From NCBI GenBank assembly GCA_937891825.1, contig CALAHN010000154.1, positions 1 to 55,424 on the forward strand: a stretch of 55,424 nt of DNA. The letters run 5' to 3'. Shown here piece after piece: positions 36,236 to 45,275 of this stretch. The stretch's first letter is position 1; the number at the start of each line of letters is the position of its first letter. A model generated the notes under the pieces. It was given only the letters and a program-made list of their open reading frames with translations. It did no database searches and was not told the origin of the DNA. A program made the position numbers and the translations under genes. Origin of the DNA: an uncultured Alphaproteobacteria bacterium. GTDB taxonomy: Bacteria > Pseudomonadota > Alphaproteobacteria > Bin95.

Positions 36236-36645
36236 CGTGCGTCCGCCCAAGGGTCATAGGAGCCGAAGCTCCATAATTGGCCTTCCGGGTCGCGGCAGAC
36301 GAAGCCGCGGCCGCCATAGTCGGCATCAGTCAGGTCCTCGACGATTTCGGCTCCGGCGGCGTCGGCGCTTTCATAAAGCGCGTCCGGGTCCTCGACGACG
36401 AGATAGGCGCTTTGGTTGACCGGCTGGCCCCGTTGCGCCGGCTGCTGATGGGCGCCGAAGGCGTCGTCGCGCGCGTCGCCGATCATGATCATGGCGTCGC
36501 CCAGGATGAGTTGCGCATGGGCCACGCCGCCGTCCTCGCCGTCGACGATCAGGACGGGCCGGAAGCCGAACGCATCCTCAAGCCAGCCGATCATGCGCCG
36601 GGCATCGTGATAACGCATGGTCGGGATGATGGCGGAGGCGCTCAT
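36232..36645 (-). CDS. VOC-superfamily (glyoxalase-like) protein
   Basis: A 137-residue PhnB/glyoxalase-type VOC protein with two beta-alpha-beta-beta-beta modules: PTMRYHDARRMIGWLEDAFGF and GGRGFVCRDPEGQLWSFGSYDPW. Potential metal ligands (His in VAHAQLIL, Glu/Asp near the end) are partly present. Wedged between dgcN and dgcA with 4-nt overlaps on both sides, so it is made together with them. Its job in D-glutamate metabolism is unknown; binding or scavenging of a pathway intermediate is speculative. Confidence 0.8.
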   Translation of the reverse strand: MSASAIIPTMRYHDARRMIGWLEDAFGFRPVLIVDGEDGGVAHAQLILGDAMIMIGDARDDAFGAHQQPAQRGQPVNQSAYLVVEDPDALYESADAAGAEIVEDLTDADYGGRGFVCRDPEGQLWSFGSYDPWADAR

Positions 36646-37655
36646 GCGCCTGACATCGCCATCAGCGCATCGACGATGCGGCCGGGGCCCTGGCGGATCG
36701 GGTCGACGGTCGGCAGGCCGAATTTCTGTTCGATCTCGCCCATGATCCGGTCGCCCTCGGCCGGCGCGACGCCTGCGGTATTGACCGAAATCCCGACGAA
36801 CCTGACCGCCGGATTGGTCAGGCGGGCGAGCGTCAGATAAGGCTCGAACACATCCGCCATGTTCGGGATCGGCATATGCGGCAGGCCGCGCATGTGGGTG
36901 CGCGTCGGCTCGTGGCAGAGGATCAGCGCATCGGGCTGGGACCCGTGCATCAGGCCGAGCGTGACGCCGGCATAGGCTGCGTGAAACAGCGAGCCCTGGC
37001 CTTCGATCACATCCCAATGGTCGGGGTCGTTCGCGGGCGACAGCCATTCGGCGGCGCCGGCGATGAAGTCGGACACGATGGCGTCGATGGCGATGCCGCG
37101 TTCGGCGATCAGCACGCCGGTCTGCCCGGTCGCGCGGAAGCTTGACTTGACGCCGCGCGCCTCAAGCTCCCTTGCGACGGCGAGGGCGGTGTACTTCTTC
37201 CCGATGGAGCAATCCATGCCGACGGTCAGGGCGCGCATGCCCGGCCGCTTGACGCCCTTGCCGGTGCCGAAATCCCGGGTCGGATGGCGGAGGTCGTGGA
37301 GGGTCCGGCCATGCTCCTCGGCCGCCGCTTTAATCGCGGGGAAGGAACCCAGCCGCGCATGCAGGCCGGACGCCACATCCATGCCCGACGCGATCGCCTC
37401 GACGATGGTCGCGATCCAGTGGTCGGGCAGAAAGCCGCCCTGATTGACGACGCCGACGACCAGCGTCTTGCCGCCTTTGGCGACGCCCTCGGCGACCGTC
37501 ATGTCGGGCAGGCCGCAATCGGCGCCGCAGCCGGGCAGGCGCACCTGGCCGATGCACCAGTCGGGCCGCCAGTCGGCGATGCCGTCGCCGGTCTTTGCGG
37601 CCAGCTGATCCGGCACGTCGCCGAGGAACAGAACGTAGGGCTTTTGAATATTCAT
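36642..37655 (-). CDS. dgcN: DUF1611 protein, D-glutamate N-acetyltransferase DgcN-like
   Basis: A 337-residue DUF1611 protein. PYVLFLGDVPDQLAAKTGDG at the N-terminus, the P-loop-like TVGMDCSIGKKYTALA (about residues 144-159), VIEGQGSLFHAAYAG and FVGISVNTAG are family hallmarks. In Proteobacteria and haloarchaea DgcN acetylates D-glutamate to N-acetyl-D-glutamate, which DgcA then epimerises. Here the gene lies 5 bp after the M20 deacylase and overlaps the VOC gene by ATGA. Confidence 0.87.
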   Translation of the reverse strand: MNIQKPYVLFLGDVPDQLAAKTGDGIADWRPDWCIGQVRLPGCGADCGLPDMTVAEGVAKGGKTLVVGVVNQGGFLPDHWIATIVEAIASGMDVASGLHARLGSFPAIKAAAEEHGRTLHDLRHPTRDFGTGKGVKRPGMRALTVGMDCSIGKKYTALAVARELEARGVKSSFRATGQTGVLIAERGIAIDAIVSDFIAGAAEWLSPANDPDHWDVIEGQGSLFHAAYAGVTLGLMHGSQPDALILCHEPTRTHMRGLPHMPIPNMADVFEPYLTLARLTNPAVRFVGISVNTAGVAPAEGDRIMGEIEQKFGLPTVDPIRQGPGRIVDALMAMSGA

Positions 37656-37660
37656 GGCTC

Positions 37661-38830
37661 TCAGCGCTTCGGTTGGAGGTCTTCGACCAGCCGGGCGAGC
37701 ACGCTCGCGCCGATCGGCAGGATGGCGTCGTTGAAGTCATATTGCGGATGGTGGACGTTTTCCGAGGGTGCGCCGCCGCCGCCGCCGAGCCAGAGGTAGC
37801 AGCCCGGCTTTTCCTGCAGCATGAAGGAAAAATCTTCCGCGCCCATCGTCGGCTCGACGTCCTGGCGCACATTCTCCGCGCCGACGACGCCGGCGGCGAC
37901 GCTGCGCGCCAGCTCGGTCTCGCGCGCATGGTTGACGGTCGCGGGATAGCCCCGGCGATAGTCGACCTCGGCGCGGCCGCCCATGCCCGTTGCAATGCCC
38001 TCGGCGATGGATTTCATGCCGGCCTCGATCCGGTCCTGCACCCGCCCGTCGAAGGTGCGGACCGTGCCCGACAGCACCGCGTGATCGGGAATGACGTTAT
38101 AGGCATTGCCGGCCTTGAACATGGTGACGCTGATGACGGCGGTGCGGATCGGGTCGGTCGTGCGGCTGACCAGGCTTTGCAGGGCGGTCACGATCTGGGC
38201 GCCGATGACGACCGGGTCGACGCCGTTATGGGGCATCGCGCCGTGGGCGCCCTTGCCGCGGATGGTGATGTCGAACTTGTCGGCGGCGGCCATGATCGGC
38301 CCCGGCACGGCGGCGATCGAACCGGCCGGCATCTGCGGCCAGTTGTGCAGGCCGTAAACCTGATCGCACGGGAAATCCCTGAACAGGCCGTCGTCGATCA
38401 TCGCCTTGGCCCCGGCGAAGCCTTCCTCGGCGGGCTGGAAGATCACATTGACGGTCCCGGCGAAATTCCGGGTCTCCGCCAGATATTTGGCCGCGCCCAG
38501 CAGCATGGTCGTGTGGCCGTCATGGCCGCAGGCATGCATGACGCCGGCGGTCCGGGACTTCCAGGGCGTGTCGTTGTGTTCGTCCATCGGCAGCGCGTCC
38601 ATGTCGGCGCGGAGCCCGATCGACGGGCCGTCGCCGGCGCCCCGGATCACGCCGACGACGCCGGTCTTGCCGATCTCGGTTTTGACCTCGATGCCCCAGG
38701 ACTTCAGCTTCTCCGCCACGATGCCGGCCGTCCGGGTTTCCTGGTAGGCCAGTTCCGGATGCATGTGGAAGTCCCGCCGCCAGGCGGTCATTTCCTCTTC
38801 CATGGCGGCGATCGAGTTGATGACGGGCAT
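37661..38830 (-). CDS. M20-family amidohydrolase (N-acyl amino acid deacylase)
   Basis: A 389-residue di-zinc amidohydrolase of the hippurate/N-acyl-amino-acid hydrolase type. MHACGHDGHTTMLLGAA, FQPAEEGFAGA, the catalytic-domain His in LHNWPQ, the lid domain GKGAHGAMPHNGVDP and MGAEDFSFML are present. As first gene of the operon with dgcN and dgcA, it is well placed to release acetate from N-acetyl-L-glutamate and finish the conversion of D-glutamate to L-glutamate. That substrate is inference from context. Confidence 0.88.
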   Translation of the reverse strand: MPVINSIAAMEEEMTAWRRDFHMHPELAYQETRTAGIVAEKLKSWGIEVKTEIGKTGVVGVIRGAGDGPSIGLRADMDALPMDEHNDTPWKSRTAGVMHACGHDGHTTMLLGAAKYLAETRNFAGTVNVIFQPAEEGFAGAKAMIDDGLFRDFPCDQVYGLHNWPQMPAGSIAAVPGPIMAAADKFDITIRGKGAHGAMPHNGVDPVVIGAQIVTALQSLVSRTTDPIRTAVISVTMFKAGNAYNVIPDHAVLSGTVRTFDGRVQDRIEAGMKSIAEGIATGMGGRAEVDYRRGYPATVNHARETELARSVAAGVVGAENVRQDVEPTMGAEDFSFMLQEKPGCYLWLGGGGGAPSENVHHPQYDFNDAILPIGASVLARLVEDLQPKR

Positions 38831-38901
38831 GGGGGGAAGTCCTCCTCAAAACAGCGGGCGTTTCGTGCTAATTCTTCTACAGCGAATCTGGATGAGAGGC
38901 T

Positions 38902-41601
38902 ATGGACGGCGCCCGAGCAACCCCAAATTCCGTCGCGGCCCAGCCGACGCCGATGATGGCCCAGTATCTTGCCCTCAGGGCGGCGCATCCAGGCTATCTC
39001 CTGTTCTATCGCATGGGCGACTTCTACGAGCTGTTCTTCGATGACGCTGTAAAAGCCGCTGAAACCCTGGACATTACGCTGACCCAGCGCGGCCAGCATG
39101 ACGGCGACCCGATCCCGATGGCGGGCGTGCCGGTCAAAAGCCATGAAGCCTATCTGGAACGGCTGATCCGCGCCGGCCACCGGATCGCCATCTGCGAGCA
39201 GACCGAGGACCCGGCCGAGGCGAAGAAGCGCGCCGGCAAGACCCTGGTCGCCCGGGATGTCGTGCGCCTCGTGACGCCCGGCACGCTGACCGAGGACACC
39301 CTGCTCGACGCGCGCCGCCATAACTACCTCGCGGCGCTCGCCGAAGCCGGCGGCAAGCTCGGCCTCGCCTGGCTCGATCTCTCGACGGGCGCCTTCGAGA
39401 CCGAGGCCCTGGCGCTTCCGGATCTGGCCGAAGCGCTCGCCCGGATCGACCCGCAGGAGTTGATCGCCCCCGACCGCCTGCTGGCCCGGCCCCAGGTCGC
39501 CGCCGCGCTCGCCGAGACGGCGGCGACGCTGACGGACCTGCCGGCCGCCCGGTTCGACAGCACGGCCGCCGAACGGCGCCTGCAGCGGGCGTTCGGCGTC
39601 AGCTCGCTCGAGGGGTTCGGCGCGTTCGAGCGGGCGGAGATCGCGGCTGCGGGCGTCCTGGTCGACTATGTCGAAGCGACCCAGAAAGGCCAGATGCCGC
39701 GGCTCGACCCGCCCGCCCGGTTTCAGCCGGGCCGCGTCATGCAGATCGATCCGGCGACCCGGCGGAGTTTGGAGCTGTTCCGCACCCAGGCGGGCGAGCG
39801 GCAGGGCGCGCTCCTGACCGCGATCGACCGCACCCGGACCAGCGCCGGCGCGCGCCTTCTCGCCGGCTGGCTCGCGGCGCCGCTGACCGACGCGGCGGCG
39901 ATCGGCGCGCGCCAGGATGCGGTCGCGCTCTTCGTCGAGCAGCCGGCGCTTGGCGCGGCGGTCGCCGATGCGCTTGGGCAGGCGCCGGATCTGGCCCGCG
40001 CGCTTTCCCGGCTGGCGCTCGGGCGCGGCGGTCCGCGCGACCTGAAGTCCGTCGGCGCCAGCCTGAAGGCGGCCGACACGGTTCAAGCGGCCCTGGCGGC
40101 GGGACCGGCGAGCCTCGCCGCCGCCGGCCTGCCACCGCTGCTGCGCGAGGCCGCGCTTCGCCTGCAAGGCCACGACGCCCTGGCGGCGGCGCTCCAGGCT
40201 GCGCTGGCCGACGATCTGCCATTGCTCCAGCGCGACGGCGGGTTCATTCGCCCTGGCCATGACGGGGAGTTGGACGAGCTCCGGGCGCTCCGCGACGACA
40301 GCCGCCGGCTGATCGCGGCGCTCCAGGCCCGCTATGCGACGGCGACCGGCATCGCCAATCTGAAGCTGAAGCACAATGCGGTTTTGGGCTATTTCATCGA
40401 AACGACGCCCGCCCATGAGGCGAAGCTTGCGAATGACGAGCAATTCATCCGCCGCCAGACCATGGCGAACGCCGTCCGGTTCTCCACGGTCGAACTGTCG
40501 GACCTGGAGGCGCGCATCGCCCAGGCGGCGGACCGGGCGCTGGCGCGGGAGCTGGAGCTGTTCGACGGGCTTGTCGGGGCCGTGGTCGCGGCCGGCGAAG
40601 GCCTGGCGCGCGTCGCGGGCGCCCTGGCGCTGATCGATGTCGCCCAGGGCCTGGGGCGCCTCGCGGCCGAGCGGCGCTACGCCCGCCCCAGGGTCGATGA
40701 CAGCCTGGCCTTCCGCATCGAGCAGGGGCGGCATCCGGTCGTCGAGCCCGCCTTGCCGTCCGGCGGGTTCGTGCCCAACGACTGCGATCTCTCGGTCGAG
40801 GACGCCAAACGCCTGTGGCTCGTCACCGGCCCGAACATGGCCGGCAAGAGCACCTATTTGCGCCAGAATGCGCTGATCGCCGTGCTCGCCCAGATCGGCG
40901 CCTTCGTTCCGGCGACGGCGGCCCATATCGGCGTCGTCGACCGCCTGTTCAGCCGGGTCGGCGCGTCGGACGATCTGGCGCGGGGCCGCTCGACTTTCAT
41001 GGTGGAGATGGTGGAGACGGCCGCCATCCTCAATCAGGCCGGGCCGCGCTCGCTGGTCATCCTGGATGAGATCGGCCGCGGCACCGCCACATATGACGGC
41101 CTCTCGATCGCCTGGGCGGCGGTCGAACGCCTGCATGACAAGAACCGGAGCCGGGGCCTGTTCGCGACCCATTACCACGAGCTGACGCAACTGGCGGAGA
41201 AGCTGGACGGCCTTGGCCTCGCCTCGATGCGGGTCAAGGAATGGCAGGGCGATATCGCGTTCCTGCATGAAGTGGCGCCGGGCGCCGCCGACCGCTCCTA
41301 TGGGGTGCATGTCGCCCGGCTGGCGGGCTTGCCGAAGGATGTCGTCCGTCGCGCCGCGGCCGTGCTCGTCCGGCTTGAGGCGGGCGAAGGCCCCGATGGC
41401 GGCCGGCTCGCCGACGACATGCCGCTGTTCGCCCATCGCCCGGCCGCCGCGGCCCTGCGGGAGCCCGACCCTCCGGCGCTGACGCCCGGCGAAGAGGCGG
41501 CGCTCGCCGACATCCGGTCGGCCGACCCCGACGCCTTGACGCCGCGGGCCGCGCTGGATTTGCTCTACCGATTGAAGTCACGCCTGACAGGAGATGCATG
41601 A
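38902..41601 (+). CDS. mutS: DNA mismatch repair protein MutS
   Basis: An 899-residue MutS. The mismatch-binding [15 protein letters not shown] carries the Phe-X-Glu wedge (about residues 37-51), followed by connector, lever and clamp domains. The ATPase has the Walker [10 protein letters not shown] (about residue 643), [12 protein letters not shown], and Walker [17 protein letters not shown]. The C-terminal [18 protein letters not shown] is the tetramerisation helix region. It diverges from the M20 operon across 71 bp. glnD, often nearby in Alphaproteobacteria, is absent. Confidence 0.97.
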   Translation: MDGARATPNSVAAQPTPMMAQYLALRAAHPGYLLFYRMGDFYELFFDDAVKAAETLDITLTQRGQHDGDPIPMAGVPVKSHEAYLERLIRAGHRIAICEQTEDPAEAKKRAGKTLVARDVVRLVTPGTLTEDTLLDARRHNYLAALAEAGGKLGLAWLDLSTGAFETEALALPDLAEALARIDPQELIAPDRLLARPQVAAALAETAATLTDLPAARFDSTAAERRLQRAFGVSSLEGFGAFERAEIAAAGVLVDYVEATQKGQMPRLDPPARFQPGRVMQIDPATRRSLELFRTQAGERQGALLTAIDRTRTSAGARLLAGWLAAPLTDAAAIGARQDAVALFVEQPALGAAVADALGQAPDLARALSRLALGRGGPRDLKSVGASLKAADTVQAALAAGPASLAAAGLPPLLREAALRLQGHDALAAALQAALADDLPLLQRDGGFIRPGHDGELDELRALRDDSRRLIAALQARYATATGIANLKLKHNAVLGYFIETTPAHEAKLANDEQFIRRQTMANAVRFSTVELSDLEARIAQAADRALARELELFDGLVGAVVAAGEGLARVAGALALIDVAQGLGRLAAERRYARPRVDDSLAFRIEQGRHPVVEPALPSGGFVPNDCDLSVEDAKRLWLVTGPNMAGKSTYLRQNALIAVLAQIGAFVPATAAHIGVVDRLFSRVGASDDLARGRSTFMVEMVETAAILNQAGPRSLVILDEIGRGTATYDGLSIAWAAVERLHDKNRSRGLFATHYHELTQLAEKLDGLGLASMRVKEWQGDIAFLHEVAPGAADRSYGVHVARLAGLPKDVVRRAAAVLVRLEAGEGPDGGRLADDMPLFAHRPAAAALREPDPPALTPGEEAALADIRSADPDALTPRAALDLLYRLKSRLTGDA

Positions 41602-41897
41602 TGCTCGCGATATCGCCCCGGTTCCTGGCCGACTGCGACGCCGAATTGGCGCGCATCGAAGCCGTTCGCATACAGATCGCGGCCGAGATCCGCGCGTTCC
41701 CGACGCCGTTTCCGGCCTGCGATGTGCATTTCACCCGGCTCTCGGAGGAACGCCTGAGGCTCAGCCGGCTGGCGGCCTCGCTCCGGGCCTTCAAGGCCGC
41801 CGCGACCGCGTCCGAGCCGCCGCTGATCCATCCCCGGGACACGGTCTTCACCCCCGACGGCGGCAAACGCTATCAGCCGGAGCCGGTCGCCGGGTAG
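41598..41897 (+). CDS. Small hypothetical helical protein downstream of mutS
   Basis: A 99-residue protein I do not recognise. An amphipathic helix-turn-helix segment (about residues 8-70, rich in Ala, Arg and Glu, with one Cys) is followed by a short extended tail. ACAGGAG lies 4-7 nt before two adjacent ATGs; the first overlaps the mutS stop (ATGA), which supports real translation. Its role beside mutS is unknown. Confidence 0.6.
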   Translation: MMLAISPRFLADCDAELARIEAVRIQIAAEIRAFPTPFPACDVHFTRLSEERLRLSRLAASLRAFKAAATASEPPLIHPRDTVFTPDGGKRYQPEPVAG

Positions 41898-41906
41898 CCC
41901 GGCGCC

Positions 41907-42362
41907 ATGGCGCGCCGACGGCGCGCGCGGCCCCGGTCGATGCCGGCTGCGATGCTGATGGCGGCGCCGGCCGGCTTTCTGCCGTCGGCGGCGCTGGCGG
42001 CGGCGTGCGATCAGGCGGCGCCCGCATGGCAGCCGAGCATGGGGCCGGCCTCGGTCATCGACGCCATGACGGCGTTCGCTTTCAGCCCGCTTGGGCTGGC
42101 GATCCTCGCCTTGATGTTTGCGACCGCAGTCTCCCGCATCCGGATCTTTCCCATTCTGGCGGCGCTTCTGGCATTGCTCGGCGCGGCGATGCTGACCAGC
42201 CACTGGGCCGCCGGGGACGGCGTCTACGCCGCCGCCATCCGCGAAGGCTGCCGGGCGTCGCCGCTGGCGTTGATCGTCTGTCTTGGGCTGATCGCCCTGG
42301 GCATGCTTGGCCTGGCATTGCGCCGCGCCATGCGCCGGAAGCCCGACGAAGATCCTGCTTAA
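41907..42362 (+). CDS. Hypothetical membrane protein
   Basis: A 151-residue protein with a basic N-terminus, a signal-peptide-like hydrophobic stretch (about 13-32), then three further hydrophobic segments (about 52-72, 76-95 and 118-138) and a basic tail. It has Cys in the first mature segment and in the loop before the last helix. No family recognised. It follows the preceding small gene by 9 bp on the same strand. Confidence 0.5.
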   Translation: MARRRRARPRSMPAAMLMAAPAGFLPSAALAAACDQAAPAWQPSMGPASVIDAMTAFAFSPLGLAILALMFATAVSRIRIFPILAALLALLGAAMLTSHWAAGDGVYAAAIREGCRASPLALIVCLGLIALGMLGLALRRAMRRKPDEDPA

Positions 42363-42418
42363 GCCCAGCCATCAAACCAATTGCGCAAGTTGTCTATCCC
42401 CCTATAGTCTGCCGCGCC

Positions 42419-43216
42419 ATGCAAACGGATATGACAAACCGCGACAGGTCCCGGCCGGTCCGCCTCGAAATCGCCGTCGCCAGCTTCGATGATGTGAAGC
42501 AGGCGTTGCGCGCCGGCGTGCGCGATCTGATGCTCCGGCCGGGGCTCAGCCTCTTTTTCGGCCTCGTCTATGCGGCGTTCGGCGGGCTATTGATCGCGGG
42601 CCTGGTGGTCTTCGATCAGTTCTGGATCGCGATCGCCGCCGGCATCGGGTTTCCGCTGGTCGCGCCCTTTCTCGCCGCCGGGCTTTACGAAATGTCGCGC
42701 CGGCTGGGGCGAGGGGAGCCGTTCACGGCGGCGGACATCTTTCTGGTCGTCTTTCGCCAGCAACGGCGGGAATTCGGCTGGATGTCGTTCGTGGTGCTGT
42801 TCGTCTTCTGGATCTGGGCCTATCAGGTCCGGCTCGTGCTCGCGATTACGCTGCAATATCAGGGCTATCAGTCGATCGAGCATCTGATCGCGACCATGTT
42901 CACGACCGTCGATGGCGCCGTGTTTCTGGCGATCGGCACGCTCGTGGGCGCCGTGCTGTCGACTATCCTCTATTGCATCACGGTGATTGCGATGCCGTTG
43001 CTCCTGGACCGGGACGTGGACTTCGTCACGGCGATGATCGCGAGCGTGCAGACCGTGCTGAAAAGCCCGGTCGTCATGTTGACCTGGGGGGCGATCGTCG
43101 GGGCGCTGACCATCCTTGCGGCTGCGCCGTGCTTCATCGGGATCATTTTCATCTTCCCGGTGCTCGGCCACACGACCTGGCGGCTGTATGAGCGCGTGAT
43201 CTCCGCTTCGACCTGA
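42419..43216 (+). CDS. DUF2189 integral membrane protein
   Basis: A 265-residue protein with six hydrophobic helices and the conserved opening FDDVKQALRAGVRDLMLRPGLSLFFGLVY typical of DUF2189 when split around the first helix. LLLDRDVDFVTAMIASV in the second half is also characteristic. Family members are annotated as cytochrome-oxidase-related membrane proteins, without firm function. Start chosen at 42419; the reading frame is open about 275 codons further upstream, but that part overlaps two other genes and mutS and is Arg/Gly-rich shadow. Confidence 0.78.
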   Translation: MQTDMTNRDRSRPVRLEIAVASFDDVKQALRAGVRDLMLRPGLSLFFGLVYAAFGGLLIAGLVVFDQFWIAIAAGIGFPLVAPFLAAGLYEMSRRLGRGEPFTAADIFLVVFRQQRREFGWMSFVVLFVFWIWAYQVRLVLAITLQYQGYQSIEHLIATMFTTVDGAVFLAIGTLVGAVLSTILYCITVIAMPLLLDRDVDFVTAMIASVQTVLKSPVVMLTWGAIVGALTILAAAPCFIGIIFIFPVLGHTTWRLYERVISAST

Positions 43217-43230
43217 AGCGATCTCCCGGG

Positions 43231-44046
43231 TCAGACCGCGCGGTCGCCCCAGGCGGCGACCTTCAGTTCGCTGACGGTCTTGCCCTCGCCATTGCGCGCC
43301 CGGAAATCCCGGTCGCCGCGGGCTTCCAGGGTCAACGCATCGTCCCAGAAAATCGGCCGGGTAAAGCGGGCGTCGATGTCGAAGCTGTCCGCTGTCCCAA
43401 GCCGCATGCGTTCGGCGAGCAGCAAGGTGAAGCCCATCAGGCCCTGGGCGATGCCGGCGCGCATGCCGATGGCGCGGGCGGCGGCCCGGTCGTGGTGGGC
43501 GTCCAGATGCGGAAACTCGTAACTGTAGCCGCTGACCATCGCGGGCGTGAGCGGCAAGCGGCGCAGCAGCTTGAACCCCTCGTCCCGTGGCGGGGCTGGG
43601 GCCTTGCCGCCGGGCGGCAGCGGCGTCGGGTCGAGGATCAGGCTCCGATGGTCGATCCGGATTGGCGTCGCGCCGTCGTCCGTCTGAAACGCAAAGTCGA
43701 TTGTGATGATCCGGCCGCGCTTGGCGGGCATGAGCTGGCCGACGACGCCCCGGACCGTCAGCGCGGCGCCGAGCGGCACGGCCGCCGATTGCCGGACGCG
43801 CACGCCCATGTGCAGGCGCTTGGCGCCGAGGGCGTCTTTCGGCCGGGCGCCCATCAGGCAGTCGTTCGCCAGAACCGACACATCGACCCGGTCGCCATAA
43901 AGCGCGCCGTCGACGGCCGCCGCCGCATGATACCGGCGCTGGCGGGTCCCGTTGACCTTCGTCCGCCAGACCGGCAGGGCGTGGCCCGGCATCTCATGGG
44001 GCGGCGGCGCTTCAAGCGGGGCGGCGTCAGGCTGGGGGCTGGACAT
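43231..44046 (-). CDS. MaoC-like (double hotdog) hydratase/dehydrogenase-domain protein
   Basis: A 271-residue protein with two hotdog halves. The second half holds YEFPHLDAHHDRAAARAIG followed by AGIAQGLMGFTLLLAER, resembling the MaoC hydratase signature (Asp and His active site, then the GxxxxG helix), though the classical NPLH is altered to FPHLD. Such proteins hydrate enoyl thioesters or serve as subunits of enoyl-CoA hydratases. Divergent from the nitronate monooxygenase gene (87 bp). Active-site deviation leaves activity uncertain. Confidence 0.7.
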   Translation of the reverse strand: MSSPQPDAAPLEAPPPHEMPGHALPVWRTKVNGTRQRRYHAAAAVDGALYGDRVDVSVLANDCLMGARPKDALGAKRLHMGVRVRQSAAVPLGAALTVRGVVGQLMPAKRGRIITIDFAFQTDDGATPIRIDHRSLILDPTPLPPGGKAPAPPRDEGFKLLRRLPLTPAMVSGYSYEFPHLDAHHDRAAARAIGMRAGIAQGLMGFTLLLAERMRLGTADSFDIDARFTRPIFWDDALTLEARGDRDFRARNGEGKTVSELKVAAWGDRAV

Positions 44047-44133
44047 GGCGGCGGGCGTTCCTTGCGGCTCTGGACCGGACGGGCTTCTGGCGGCAGTCTA
44101 CCCGAAACATAAAAACTGTGGAGAGACGCCGTC

Positions 44134-45261
44134 ATGACGCGCACCGCGATCTGCGAACTCTTTGGGATCGAGCATCCGATCCTGCTCGCCGGCATGGGCA
44201 CGGCCAGCACGCCGGAGCTGGCGGCCGCCGTATCGAACGCTGGCGGGCTTGGCATCATGGGCGCGGCGGGGCTAGGGCCGCGCGGGCTCAGGGATTGGAT
44301 CGCCCGCTGCCGCGCGCTCACCGACAAGCCGTTCGGCATCGATACGCTGCTGCCGGCCTCCGTCCGCCGGGGCGCGAACCTGAAGCCCTTGAGCAACGGC
44401 CCGCTGCCCCAGGACCTGGTGCCGCAATACCGGGCGATGGCGGCTGGCTTCCTTGCCGACGAAGGCATTCAGCCCGCGACCGACGACCAGATCTGGCCGG
44501 AGCCGGACGGCCCGCCGATGTTCTCCAAGGACTTCTTCGAAGCGCAGATGGACGTGATCATTGAGGAGCGCGTGCCGGTCTATGCCTCCGGCCTCGGCAG
44601 TCCCGGCCCCTGGATTGAGCGGCTGCACGCCAACGGCGCCAAGGTGCTGGCGGTCGTCGGCACGGTCCGCCACGCCAGGCAGGTCGTGCCCGACGGCATC
44701 GACGCCATCGTCGCCCAGGGCCATGATGGCGGCGGGCATAATTCGCCCATCGGCACGATGGCGTTAATCCCCCAGGTGGTCGATGCGGTCGGCGACCGGG
44801 TGCCGGTGCTGGGGGCCGGGGGCATTGTCGACGGGCGCGGCATCGCGGCCGCCCTGATGTTGGGCGCGTCCGGCGTCTGGGTGGGCTCCGCGTTCCTGGC
44901 GTCGGAGGAAGCAGGCCTCTTCGACGGCCAGAAGCAGGCGATCGTCGATGCGACCGAGGAAGGCACCACGGTTTCCCGCGCCGTCACCGGGAAGCCAGCA
45001 CGGATGATCCAGTCGAAATGGACGAAGTTCTGGGAGGAGAGCGAGCATGAGCCATTGCCGATGCCGTTCCAGACCCAGGTCGCGCGCCCGGCGCTGACCG
45101 CCGCCAACCTTGCGGGACGCTCGCAGGAGATTAATCCTGGCTTCGCGGGACAGGGCATTGGCATGATCAAGGCTGTCCGCCCCGCCGCCGCCATCATGGC
45201 CGACCTGATCGCCGGCATGGACGAGACATTGGACGCGCGCTTCAAGGCGCTTCGGGGATGA
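44134..45261 (+). CDS. Nitronate monooxygenase (2-nitropropane dioxygenase family)
   Basis: A 375-residue FMN-dependent TIM-barrel flavoprotein. EHPILLAGMGTASTPELAAAVSNAGGLGIMG at the N-terminus (interrupted by variable residues) and the FMN/active-site loop QGHDGGGHNSPIGTM are diagnostic, followed by GAGGIVDGRGIAAALMLGA and WVGSAFLAS. It oxidises nitronates such as propionate 3-nitronate, or related substrates. A 4-nt overlap with the next frame and a shared strand suggest co-expression with the Baeyer-Villiger monooxygenase. Confidence 0.9.
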   Translation: MTRTAICELFGIEHPILLAGMGTASTPELAAAVSNAGGLGIMGAAGLGPRGLRDWIARCRALTDKPFGIDTLLPASVRRGANLKPLSNGPLPQDLVPQYRAMAAGFLADEGIQPATDDQIWPEPDGPPMFSKDFFEAQMDVIIEERVPVYASGLGSPGPWIERLHANGAKVLAVVGTVRHARQVVPDGIDAIVAQGHDGGGHNSPIGTMALIPQVVDAVGDRVPVLGAGGIVDGRGIAAALMLGASGVWVGSAFLASEEAGLFDGQKQAIVDATEEGTTVSRAVTGKPARMIQSKWTKFWEESEHEPLPMPFQTQVARPALTAANLAGRSQEINPGFAGQGIGMIKAVRPAAAIMADLIAGMDETLDARFKALRG

Positions 45262-45275
45262 AGGGAAAAACACGC

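Noticed and set aside
38788-41436. An 882-codon open frame antisense to mutS
   Set aside because: Mirror of mutS codon bias with no family motif.
41594-42418. Long in-frame N-terminal extension of the DUF2189 gene
   Set aside because: It overlaps mutS and two other genes, is low complexity, and the family starts at about 42419.
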